Of a DNA stretch of 64,000 nt, positions 30,751-41,546 are shown one piece after another (positions within the stretch are counted from its first letter, which is position 1; each line of letters opens with the position of its first letter). Under the pieces are notes generated by a model. The model ran no database searches. It was not told where the DNA came from and worked only from the letters and a program-made list of their open reading frames with translations. The position numbers were made by a program, and so were the translations under genes. The stretch is from Amborella trichopoda (Eukaryota > Streptophyta > Magnoliopsida > Amborellales > Amborellaceae), in NCBI RefSeq assembly GCF_000471905.2, contig NW_006499973.1, forward strand, positions 2,983,218 to 3,047,217, given 5' to 3'.

Positions 30751-31380
30751 ATGATCTGGTTAGGCACACGAAATCGGTAAATGATGTGATGTCATACGAA
30801 GTTGGCCACTGATCCCTCGGGGACATGTTTGAGAGGGATAGCCTCGTCCCATTTGGAGAAGTAATTCGTAGCAGCTAAGATGAAGGTATGGCCCAATGTT
30901 AAGGGAGGGTCAATAGGTTCGACAATATCCATACCCCATTGTGAGAAGGGCCATGATATCACTATAGGATGGAGAGGCTCTGGTGGCTGGTTAATGAGGT
31001 TCGAATATATCGGACACACTTGGCACGTTTGGCGTAGGTCAATGAATCTGTGACCATCGATGGCCAGTAATACCCTAACTTGTGTATCCATTAGTAGAGC
31101 TTAAGACCGAACTGATGAAGGCCACAGATCCCAGCATGCACTTCTGCCAGTACTTTCTTCGCCCCTCTTGTGTCAACGCATTGAAGGAGGATGCCGTCGA
31201 AGGATCGTCGAAGGAGAGCATCCCTGTCAAAAAGAGTGTATATGGTGGACATTCTTCGTATACTTTTGCGCTCAATGCGATCGTCTGGTGGCCGACAATG
31301 TTTAATAAAGTTGATTATGGGTTCCCTCCGATCCTCAACTTGTTCGATCTCGACGCATATTAGATCAAAGATCTCACCTT
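30746..31380 (-). pseudogene. Integrase N-terminal half, T0 element
   Basis: On the minus strand 31091-30792 reads Gln-Trp-Gly-Met-Asp-Ile-Val (first catalytic Asp, near 30940) through Phe-Ile-Leu-Ala-Ala-Thr. It then continues to Gln-Ile-Ile-Ser at the insertion edge 30746. The zinc-finger-like linker upstream (31100-31380) has frame changes and a Glu-Glu-Cys-Pro-Pro segment near 31250. It continues in frame at 1689 when element I is discounted. All three catalytic acidic positions of this integrase are present across the two halves, unlike B and C. Confidence 0.85.
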
Positions 31381-32300
31381 CCTATTTCTCGAACTTATCG
31401 CCTTGGACATGTTTCACCTTCTTTTCAGCTTCGAAAGCATCTTTGACAGTGAGGAGTGCCCCGAATGGGTAAGGAGGGCATTCTGGAGAAAGAATCCTTT
31501 CATCGTCCCCATCTAACTCTTTAACCAGCTTGATGTGTCTCCACTCAGCCTCATTGTGCGAGTCGGCCTTTGCAAGGGAGAAGGACAAGGGAATGATGCC
31601 ATCTTGAGGGATCAAAAACACTACGCTAGCACCACCTCGTTCAGACTGAAAGGCACCATCAAAGTACATCTTCCAATCATAAACTAGCCCAGTGCAAAAC
31701 ACTTCTTCATCGGGGAGGTCGATTAATAGGGGAGATTATGCCGTAAGGGGTATGCTTTCAAGAAATCAGTTAGGGCTTGGCCCTTGATGACTTTTTGTGG
31801 CACATACCTGATGTTGAATTCCATTAGTACTAGCACCCACTTAGCCAAGTGCCCTGACAGACAAGGGTGCGTCATGAGGAACTTGAAAGGGTCAGCTCTT
31901 GTGATAACCTACACTTCATGACCAAGCAGATAATGGTGAAGCTTTTGGACCGCGAAGATCAATGCCAGGCACATCTTCTCGATTGGTGGGTAATTCTTTT
32001 CAGCCCTTTGCATACTGCAATTGAGTTAGTTGAAAGTGGCTTCTTCCCCCTCCTCATTATTCTGTGATAAGAGCGCATCGAGAGACTCATTGAGGGCGGT
32101 CACATACAGAATTAGGGGCCTTCCTAACATGGGCATGGAGAGTACCTAGGGTAGTAGAAAATATTCTTTGATATCATCCAAGGCAGCCTGACATGCATCA
32201 TCCCATATGAAAAGAGAGTCTTTCTTCAACAGGTGTGTAAAAGGCTTACAATGACTTGAGAGATTGTAAATGAATCTTCGAATATAAACAAGTTGTCCCT
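31381..32300 (-). pseudogene. RNase H region, T0 element
   Basis: The minus strand has the second RNase-H-like domain start (Met-Tyr-Phe-Asp-Gly-Ala-Phe, near 31670) through His-Asn-Glu-Ala-Glu (near 31550). It then jumps to Asp-Gly-Asp-Asp-Glu-Arg, so about 300 bp of the domain are deleted compared with B. Right of 31702 the RT-linked RNase H (Tyr-Pro-Pro-Ile-Glu-Lys-Met-Cys near 31985) follows, with stops near 31735 and 32020. Confidence 0.8.
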
Positions 32301-32692
32301 GAAGTGACCGGAGTTCTCGAAGTGTCGTTGCAGGTGGAATTCCTCTAATTGCCTTGATCTTGACAAGCTCAATCTCAAATCCTCAATACCTGACAATGAA
32401 CCCTACGAATTTCCCTGAACGTACACTAAAGGTGCATTTCAAGGTGTTCATCTTGTGCTAATGTTGGCAGAGCTGCTTGAACACCTGCTGAAGGTCCTGC
32501 ACGTGAACATCCTTCTTTTTGGATTTTACCACCAAATCATCTATGTAACACTCCACCTCCTTGTGCAACATATCATTGAAAATGGCGGTCATTGCTGGCT
32601 GATACGTAGCGCTTGCATTATTTAATCCTAAGAGCATCACTGTGTAACAAAAGACCCCTTTGGGAGTTAGGAAGGTGGTGGCCTCTTCATGA
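32301..32692 (-). pseudogene. Reverse transcriptase fragment, T0 element
   Basis: The minus strand 32697-32458 holds the palm with Phe-Leu-Thr-Pro-Lys-Gly and an intact Tyr-Ile-Asp-Asp box (32536-32547). The thumb follows to about 32300 with stops. The N-terminal half of RT is missing: homology stops at the Glu-Glu-Ala block (about 32692), where element C tail sequence begins. Confidence 0.87.
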
Positions 32693-33826
32693 CTCACCGG
32701 GTCAGTGGAAGAGAGGAATGAGAAGCTGCAGTGGGCTCACCGGGAACTCAGTGGAATTCTAGCGAGTTTTTTGGCAAACTGCTGAAGAGGGGAAGTAGAG
32801 CGAAGGGGAATTTTTCTAGGGATTCCAGTGCCTTTTGATATATTCCCGACTATTGGAAAGGGGAAAGAACAAGGTCAGATGGGGATTCTCGTCGGATAGA
32901 GAAGTGTTTCCAATAGGGAGAGGAAGCGCCGGTAGAGGAAAGAACAGGGTCAGGTAGGGATTTTCGACAAACTGAGGAGCGTTTCTAGTGAAACCTGAAG
33001 GGTTGCGAGGGAGGCCAAAGGTCGTGAGAAGGTGGACCTTCGGCTAGGGGCGACTGTTGGGGGAACCAAAGAGGCATGGGAGTCAATGCCCCCCAGAAAT
33101 TGGGAACAGTGGGAATCGGGGCACTTCAAGGGCATGCACGACATTAAGTCAAATGCGACGCTGCTTTCACGCGTCCCTAGGCCACACACGGTGATAGCCA
33201 CACTGGGGGGGCATGCTACTCACGGCGATGGTCTCGTGCGGTGTTGGCCTGCCCATGGTGACGGTAGAACGTGACATTGTGTTACGCACAACGATGGTTG
33301 CGCATGGTGTTGAGTTGCTCGTGGGGATGACCACAGACGATGATGTCTTGCGAGGGTCAAGAGTGATGGAAAATGAGGAGGCCCTGCCACTGCGCTCTGT
33401 TGGAAGCCAAGTCCTCCAGCACAACCATGAAGTCCTTGTTATTTTTGAAGGAAGGGAATCCATCATGGGCCGACTCCTTTGATGCTAGCCATGCCCTGTC
33501 AGATGAATTGAAGCTAACTCGGAAATGGTTGGCTTCTTGTTTTTGGCCTGTAACCATCCTCTTTGGGTGGTTTTTCTTCTTGATCATGAGGAGAGCATTT
33601 ATTTCGTGGGTTTGCTTCTTCTTCATGAGGAAAGCACTTCTTTTTGTTCTGTAACTTTCCTCTTATCCTCATATGCAAGAGCTTTGTAACTTCCCTAAGA
33701 ATTTTTTATTGTAGCTTGTACCATTTTCTAATGAAATAAAAGAAATGAACTTCCTTTGAGTTCGCTCAATGTTTCTCATATTTATTTCTTTCTTTTTTAC
33801 TGCACGCACTGCATTTTAGGGATATG
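32693..33826 (-). other. 3' tail fragment of element C
   Basis: The 'attgtagcttgta ... aaataaaag' block near 33710 and 'ggcctgtaaccatcctcttt' near 33545 match the tail of B near 11655 and 11430. No protein-like frame was found. The tail is cut after about 1.1 kb, compared with 5.4 kb in B. Confidence 0.7.
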
Positions 33827-34790
33827 TCAGGGATAATACTTCTTTAAGTACCTCTCATTGATTGGGGGCATCGCTTCTTCTTCATTAGAGTTCGCCAGTA
33901 TATAGGCCCCAATTGGTGTGGCTTTCTTGATTATGAATGGACCTTCCAACTTAGGTTTGAACTTTCCTGGGAGGCACCCATGCATGACAATCAGTCTCTT
34001 GACTGCTAGAACTAGATCCCCACGAGCGAATGAGCGAACCTTAACAAACTTGTCAAAGGCTCACTTCATTCTTCCTTGATTGAGCTCGAGGTTTTTCTGA
34101 GCCTCCAGCCTCTTTTTGTCAAGGGCATCCAACTCTAGGCAACAGAGCTTGACCCTCTCATCTTCAGTCAGCCCCTGATGTAGAGTGACACGGAATGAGG
34201 GTATTTGAAACTCAAGAGGTAAGACTGCCTCTCCTTCATAAACCAGGGACCAAGGGGTTGAATTCGTAGCATTGCGAGTGGTCGTATGATAGGTCCACAG
34301 AGCTTCAGGTAGCTTCTCGTGCCAATTCTTCTTTGCCTTCGAAACTAACTTCTGGAGTACCTTGCACACGGTCTTGTTGAACGCCTTAGCTAAGCCATTG
34401 GCATGAGGGTAGTACATAGTTGAGTACTTCCACTCAAAACCGAACTGGTTGACAAGACAATTAACGTGATGCCTTTTGAACTGAGGGCCATTATCAGAGA
34501 TTATTCGGTCTGAATCTGAACTGGTATATAATGTAGTGACGCACCACAATGATCCCTGGAACCTGGCTGAGAGGGATCGCTTCAACCCACTTGGAAAAGT
34601 AGTCTGTCGCTGCTAGAATGAAGGCATTACCCAACGTAGAAGTAGTATCCATGAGTTCTACAATATCCATACCCCACTGGGAAAAGGGCCATGATGTCAC
34701 AGTAGGATGGAGAGGCTCTAGAGGCTGATGAATGAGGCTTGAGTGAATTTGGCACAACTAGAACCTAAGTGCACTTCCTCAAGCACTTTG
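33827..34790 (-). pseudogene. Integrase and pol C-terminus, element C
   Basis: On the minus strand 34757-34494 has the first catalytic Asp (Gln-Trp-Gly-Met-Asp, near 34670). After a frameshift near 34500-34540, 34585-34061 has Ser-Asp-Asn-Gly-Pro-Gln-Phe. In the third catalytic block Glu is replaced by Lys (codon 34385-34387). The tail with Trp-Glu/Phe-Ile...Lys-Tyr-Tyr-Pro ends at the stop 33827-33829. Confidence 0.9.
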
Positions 34791-35980
34791 CTTACTTCTT
34801 ACGTATCAACGCATCTGAGGAGAATCCCTTCAAATGATCGACGAAAGAGAATATCCCCATCAAGAAGGGGCTATTTGGTGGACATCCACCATATACCGTT
34901 GCATTCTGCCCGATCATTAGGTAGTTGTCCATGCTTTATGAAATTCATGATAGGCTCCCTCCAATAATTCACCTGTTCAACCTCTTCACACATTGATTTG
35001 AAGAATTCAGGCTCCTACTTCTTGCCCTTGGATTCTTTACTTTGTGACATTTCTTTACTTTGTGACATTTCCTGCTCTGCCTTAATGACATCCTTGGTTA
35101 CGAGGAGCACTCCGAATGGATAAGGTGGGCATTTAGGGAAGACATCCCTCTCATCGTCAGCATCAACTTCGGTTCTCAAGTGAACATGTCTCAATTGTGT
35201 TACCCAGACTGGCGTGGGTCCTGATGAAGAGAGTTGAATGGTGGCACAGAGCTTTGAGAGCGCATCAGCCTGCGAGTTAGCCTTCTAGGGATATGACTCA
35301 AGGAGAAGTCATCGAACTGGGTCATATAAGATTTTACCGTGTCATGATAAGGCTTGAGAGTATCCTTTCTCACGTCATAAATCCCTTAAAGCTGTCGGAT
35401 GACCAGCTCACAGTCGTCGAAGATGTTGAGCTTCTCTAGGTCTAGCTCCTAGGTGATCTCCAGTCTGATTATGAGGCTTGATACTCAGCTTCATTATGAG
35501 AAAATGCCTCCACAAGTGAGAAGGATAGAGGAATCATTCCACCATGGGGAGTCAGGAATACAACTGCAGCACCCCCTCTATCAGACTGAAATGCTCCGTT
35601 GAAGTACAATTCCCACGACTGAGATAGTACTGTATAGAAAACTTCTTCATCTGGGAGGTCGCTCGACAGAGGAGATTCTGAAGGGACTGGGTGAGCCGCA
35701 AGGAAGTCTGCTAAGGCTTGACCCTTGACTGCCTTCTGTGGTACATACGTGATGTCGAACTCCATCAGCAATAATGCCCACTTGGCCAAGCGTCCTGACA
35801 AGCATGGCCGGTTCATGAGGAACTTGACGGGGTTCGCCTTGGAGATTTACTTGACCTCGTGATCAAGCAAGTAATGACAGAGCTTCTGTATTGCAAAGAT
35901 CAAGGCTAGGCACATCTTTTCAATGGGAGGGTAATTATTCATGGCTCCCTACATCCTACAGCTGAGATAATAGAGCATTG
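34791..35980 (-). pseudogene. RNase H region, element C
   Basis: On the minus strand 35816-35469 holds the tether (Lys-Trp-Ala-Leu-Leu-Leu-Met-Glu-Phe-Asp) and the second RNase-H-like domain, whose catalytic Asp is changed to Asn (Leu-Tyr-Phe-Asn-Gly-Ala, near 35610). A stop follows His-Asn-Glu-Ala-Glu-Tyr. The remainder and the zinc-finger linker (34791-35468) carry several stops. A short direct duplication 'tttactttgtgacatttc' is at about 35036-35071. Confidence 0.82.
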
Positions 35981-36960
35981 TGTCTTTCCCTCCATCATTG
36001 TTCTACTGGCATTGAGAGTACTGCAGTTGAGATAATAGGGCGGTCAAGTATAGGATGAGAGACCTTCCCAACACTGGCATTGAGAGTACTGGTGGAGGGA
36101 GTATCCTTCTTTAGGAGGTGTGAAAAGGGCATGCATCGTCCTGAAAGGTTTGAGACGAACCTCCAAATGTAAGCTAGTTGTCCTTGGATAGACCGTAGTT
36201 CATGCAAGGTTATAGGTGGTGGCATGTCTTGGATTGCCTTGATCTTGACTGGCTTGATCTCCAGCCCACGGTACCTCACAATGAACCTTAAGAATTTTCC
36301 TGAGCGTACGCCAAAGGCACATTTCAAGGGGTTCATCTTGAGTTGGTGACACCACAATCATTCAAATACCTTTTTAGGGTCTTGTATGTGAGAGTCTTTT
36401 ATTTCAGATTTCACCACCAAATCATCTACATAGCACTCAACTTCCTTGTGGATCATGTCCTTGAAGATGGTCATCATGGCTCAGTGGTAGGTGGCTTCGG
36501 CGTTCTTTAACCTAAAAGGCATCAAAGTGTAGCAAACGACACCTTTCGGGGTCAAGAATGCAGTGGCCTCTTCATCCTCTGGTGCCATTTTGATCTGATT
36601 ATAACCGTAGTACCCATCCATGAAAGAGAAGATCTGATATTGAGACGTAGAGTCAATAAGCATCTCGGTGAACGGAAGGGAGAAGTCGTCTCTGGGGTAA
36701 GCGGTATTCAAGTCGCGGAAATCAATACAGACTCTGATTTGACCATTCTTCTTCTTGATTGGTACGACATTCACCAGCCATCTTGGGTATTTGACTTCAC
36801 ATATGAATCCAGCTTGCCTGAGCTTGTTCACCTCAGCATCGATCTGCATCTCGAGGTAGGGTCTAAACCTTCTTGATTTCTGCTTTATGGGTTTGATGAT
36901 GGGATCAATATCAGGATGATGGACAACAATTTGAGGGTTTAGACCGGACATCTCATGATA
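35981..36960 (-). pseudogene. Reverse transcriptase, element C
   Basis: On the minus strand 36951-36481 is open with Lys-Lys-Lys-Asn-Gly-Gln-Ile-Arg-Val-Cys and an intact Phe-Met-Asp-Gly (near 36620). A TGA near 36482 interrupts the palm just before the intact Tyr-Val-Asp-Asp box (36421-36432). The thumb (36357-35995) is partly open, with a local rearrangement near 36000-36100 where 'ggcattgagagtact' is duplicated. Most catalytic residues survive; the lesions are stops and indels. Confidence 0.9.
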
Positions 36961-37849
36961 ATACTAGGTGAAGACGTCCCGATTTTCTCAGAGGAGGGAG
37001 ATATAACTTTCTTTCTCCTCTACGGACATTTTTGCTGAGATGAATGTTGACCTCACGGCCTCATCCCCTAACTGTATCTCTTTAAGCTCGTCAGTTGTGG
37101 CCTAACCACCTTCTTCCCACTCTTCTGGAGTTTCCTGAAATTCCTCATCGGGATTCGCCAGGATTTTCATTGACCTCGAGTGTAGAAACCCATGATCTTG
37201 ACATCTCAACCTCTAGGAGGGGCCCAGTGTGGGAGATGACTCCCGGTCTCTGGCTGGTCCAAGCACTTCAAACAGGGAGTCCCTGACCTCGTTACTGTGA
37301 TCACTTAGTGCTTTCGTCGAGCTGGGTGACGTTTCATGAACTTGAATCATGTGGCAGGCCTCATGGGAATAGGATCTCAAAGATGACTTAGATTTGGCTT
37401 GGGCTGCTAGGGCGTTAGCGAGGGTCAAGAATCCAGCCGCTTGAGCCAGCATCTCTCTGAGGTGCTTTTTCTGCGACTGGCTAAGGGTGGTGCCTCCGAG
37501 CTCTCTATTTAGAGAATCAAAGTCTGGGCACTGTCAAGGTGTACCTGCAAAAGAAATAGAAGAGAGGGGAGGAGAAGAAGGGTTAGAATGTTCCGGGTAG
37601 CTTTTAACGTCGTCACCTGAATAGGACGTCTGCAGGGGATATTTTAGGTCTTGCCTCGGCTTTGACCGTTGTGAGTTTCTTTTAGCATCATCACCCATAT
37701 TGGCCGTCTTTTGAACTGTTGATGACCCAGGGACATCTGCCTGATTTGACAAAACAATAAGGCGAGCTGTGCCTGGGATGAAGTCTTGTAAGGTCAGCAG
37801 CGGAGGAAGGGGCCTGAGGAATTCTTCCTCGACGTGTGGCCGAGGGATG
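36961..37849 (-). pseudogene. Gag-RT linker, element C
   Basis: The minus strand holds Glu-Glu-Phe-Leu-Arg-Pro-Leu-Pro-Pro (near 37820) and Gly-Asp-Asp-Ala-Lys and Gly-Asp-Asp-Val-Lys repeats (37700-37580). A Cys-Pro-Asp-Phe-Asp segment (near 37530) and an Ala-rich stretch near 37440-37380 follow, then the acidic run before RT. No protease motif was recognised, as in B and G. Confidence 0.68.
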
Positions 37850-40072
37850 TGATTCCTTCGTCTAGCTAACCTAGGTGCTCGTCGCCTCCCTTTTTATTCC
37901 TGAGGGGGTGTTTGGATCGCCTTATTGAGCTGATGAGTAGCCCTAGTCTGGTGGACTGCCTCATGCTTTAGGGATTTGAGCCTACTTCGCTCATGGTAGA
38001 CTTCTCAAGGCTGAGAAGTCAAGGGCTCTGAAGGGTCCAGTGTATTCTCATAGGGGGCCTGTAGTGGGGCTTCCTCTTAAACAAGAGCATGGTTTGGAAG
38101 TGTTCCTGGAGGACGGCACAAACGATGTGGCCTTGCTGGACTTTCTTCACGATTATAGCCTCAAACCTAGAGCACTCTTTGAGTTAGTGGCCCCATAATT
38201 GGTGACATGGGCATCAGAGTTTTTTCGTGCCCAGGGAAAGGCGCTTAGGCTCTAACAGGCTCGGAAGTGACTAGACCCTGCTGGATCATTTCTTCGAAGA
38301 GGGCTTGGAGAGGGTCTTGCTCAGTGTTTTCCTGGGCTTGTGTCGGAAGGTCTTCTTGCACAGGCAAAAGAGAGACTTGAGGGTGTCCTCCTAGGTTGCC
38401 TTGAACATCCTGGCATTGCTGCATCTTCTTTGCTAAGAGTTTGTGGAAGCCAGTGCATTCGTTGATGTTGTGGCCTCGTATCCGGTGGTATGCGCATCAG
38501 AGGTTCTCAATCCCTGGAGGCAGGAACTTAGGCTGCCTTGTCAGCTTGGGAGTGATGAGTCCTTCTTCGAGCATTATGGAGAAAAATGCATGGAGAATAG
38601 CGGGTGCCTCGTCACCCTCTTGGATTGTTACTATGTGAGAAGCCTCAGTTGCCCCGAACACTTTCTTTAACTCTTCGAGCTTTATCTGGCCCTTGTTGAT
38701 AAGGGCCTCGCTAGTGTCGTTGAGCTTATAGCAGTTGTGAGTGGGGTGGCCTACATTCCTTTGAAAGGTGTAGTACCTCTCATTTGTCTCCTGCCTAGTC
38801 GATTTAGTGGCGTCAACCTGCAGAAGCTGGATCATGTTCTATTCTAGCAACAGTCGAAGCAGTGCAAGAGTCCACTCCTTGTCGAAGGGGTAAACCTTAT
38901 TTTGGAGCTAGATCCAGAAGTTGCTTTGCTTATAAATTTTAGGGGGTGAGACCCTATTATAGGACTGCTACTTGCCCTCGACCTGAGGCGTCTGTGCCTT
39001 GCAGAGGTCTAGAGTCTATGGGGCAGCTTTGTTGGTGTCAGTTATGGTGATAGCCGCACTGATCACCGCCATCTGCTGGTTTCCCCTGCTATTGGAACGA
39101 GAGTTTGAGCCGGAGGGATGCTAACGAGAGCTGCCATGGTGCTTGAACAATCCCTCAATACAAACTGCCTTAGAGATGAGCTTTGACATGGAGGGTCGAT
39201 TGGAGGCCTCGACATGCAGGGCAATCTCGAGAAGCATATTCCGTATGCAGGTCTGAACCGCTTCCTTCTCAGTCATGGGAGTTTCATAACTCTCTCCATC
39301 AGGTGATGAACTTGTCAAATGGCTCACCAGAGTCTTGCATCAGAGTGAGGAGCTCGATGGTTTCCACGTTCTTTTGGACTTTGTAGAAGCTTTGGTAAAA
39401 CAACTTCTCCATTTCTTTCCACGTGTGCACCCAGTTTGGAGGTAGCCGAGCATACCACTAAAAGGCTGGCCCTTCAATAGTCTCGACGAACTGACGGAGG
39501 AGGATTCATCCATTAGTTGCTGTCTCCTTTTAGGATGCTTAGAAGTGAGCATTATGTTGGTGAGGAGATGTAGTATCATTGAATAGGGCGAGTTTCCCTT
39601 TTTGGTAGTTTGGGAGAAACAACACCTGGTCAATGTACGAAGGGTACGGCTCCTAGTAGAGTGGAGCCTCCTACATGCCTGGGACCTTGTTCTTGAGACT
39701 GTGGGCCACCATAGCATCTATGTTGGTTTGGAAAACTCCATGAGAGACAAAACTATTCTGGGATACCAGTGGGGGAGTTTGCTTGGGAATCGTGTCCTCA
39801 CCGATCGGGGAGTTGGTCTCATGGTGAGAAGAAGGGGACCTAGAGGCTTCTAGGCGATCCATATTTTCGAGGCTGGATTGCATCATTACCGCGAACAGGT
39901 TCATTCGCCCTTCTTGAGCATCATTAGGCACGTTAATCACCATGACACTGATGGTTTCTACTGGGAGGTCAGAGCCAGGTGGAGCAGTGGATTACCAAGG
40001 TTGGCGAGTCGCATGAGCAAGTCAGTCTACTGGGGCTCAGCTTGCCCCGACTGTACTCGAGCCTTGTATGTC
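37850..40072 (-). pseudogene. Gag, element C
   Basis: The minus strand starts near 40072, then Glu-Thr-Ile-Ser-Val-Met-Val (near 39950) and the open frame 39943-39671. The gag core (39460-39121, broken) includes Val-Gln-Thr-Cys-Ile-Arg-Asn-Met. The Tyr-Tyr-Thr-Phe/Asn-Cys-Tyr-Lys block is near 38770-38730, followed by Leu-Ile-Asn-Lys-Gly-Gln-Ile-Lys. A second similar His/Cys-type block lies near 38440-38490. Multiple stops are present. 38130-38470 contains an extra, partly duplicated stretch ('cggaggatggcac'/'ggtatgcgcatcagag') that is absent from B. Confidence 0.8.
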
Positions 40073-41524
40073 GATCTTGTGAGGACCAGTTTCGACGGTC
40101 TTGGGACCGTGGCTTCTAGGCAATGATGACCGAGTAATATTCATGAACCTGCTCAGGTTCTAGAGTTTGGAGAGGGAAAAAGGGATTATGAGGCAAGAGG
40201 TCGTCAGGGGTGGTCGCCTCAACTGCCTTGGAGGCTTCCCTAGTCAGGATCAGCAGGCCTCTCTTTTGCTTAATCCTAAGGCTATTGTGGACTTCCCTCT
40301 AGAATAAAGTCTGGGCTTTAGATTACCTTGATTTTCTTGAGCATGTCAGGGTTGCGTCTTAGCTGGACGAGGGAGTGGGCCCCATGGATAGAGGGCAACT
40401 TGGGTTTTTTCCTTGGTGGCTGAAGGCCTCTGTCTGACATCAGGTCATTGCTTGGAATTTATTTGTGGGGCCCGGGTGCACGGCTAACCTGAGGCTGGCT
40501 CAAGATGGTACTCTTAGGGAAGACCTTTGAGTACTAGGGCTTGAGGTGCTTGCCTGGTGTCGGAAGAGCGACAGAGGGAGGAGCTGGTTCATGACTCCGC
40601 CTAAGTTGAGGTTGGGGAGGAACCTACAAAAACGGTGTGTGTGCACCTTTAGGGTTAACTGTCCGGGTGACTTGGGGGTCAGCTCGGGCTCGGTGAACGG
40701 GTTCGACCTGAGGAGGCCGAGACTGTGAGATTATGTCTGTGAGGGATCGGGTAATAGCCTATCTCTCACATGGTGAAGCTGTGCATGTCGGGAGGGAGGA
40801 CGAAGTGGTCGAACCTTCTATGCTTGAGGTGGCATAGAGCTAGCGCTGCCTCGAGCTATGGGAAGCAAGTGTATGACATGTGCAGGGTTCGGCCCGAGAA
40901 GGCTTAATCCTAAACATGAGCTTGAGGCAGCACAGAAGTTGCCCCGAGGTGTGGCTTGAGTGGTTGGACCACGAGCCTGTAAGCATGTATGAGAGGTGGA
41001 GGTCGTAGGTCTCCGCCTCAGTGTGCCGAGCCTCTAGGTATAGAGGTTCGGAGTGGTGAAGGAGTATGGGGGGTTGCCTTACGGTGAACCTCAGGAGCGA
41101 CGACAAGTTGCTTGCCTCTCACGAAAGTGGTTCGGGTAGCCTTCCAGCATACCTCAGCAATATGACCAGCAAGGGACTTGCCAGTAGCAGGGTGTGTGCT
41201 GTGTGCGATGGTAGAAGTGCCTCGATACAAGAGGCCTTGGTGGAGGAGCCACCAGGATGAGGAAGCGGGGAGTCAGGGACCTTTAAGTCCCCTCTCGCAC
41301 CAACCTAGGAAAGAACTTGAGAGCCGAATCATGAGTCCTGACTTAGAAGGAGAGTAGGGAAGGAAGCTTGAGCAGTTCACTTCCCTGGGACAGTCGTGAG
41401 TGCAAGGATAAGAAAGTCCCCGACTCGGTTCAACGGGTTGAACTACCCAGATGCCATAGAAAGTAATGCAGAAAGTAAAAGAAGATACTGGTCAAACAAG
41501 AGCAAACCAACTAAGGGGTAATAA
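40073..41524 (-). other. Extended leader of element C
   Basis: The leader is about 1.45 kb, against 0.46 kb in B. The outer parts match B (near 40090 and 41130-41520), while about 40120-41127 has no counterpart in B. It is GC-richer with scattered short frames; none resembles a known protein. Confidence 0.6.
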
Positions 41525-41543
41525 GTCCCCAGTGGAGTCGCTA
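41525..41543 (-). other. Primer-binding site, element C
   Basis: The minus strand reads TAGCGACTCCACTGGGGAC, one base different from B's site, and lies 3 nt from the LTR. Confidence 0.78.
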
Positions 41544-41546
41544 AAC

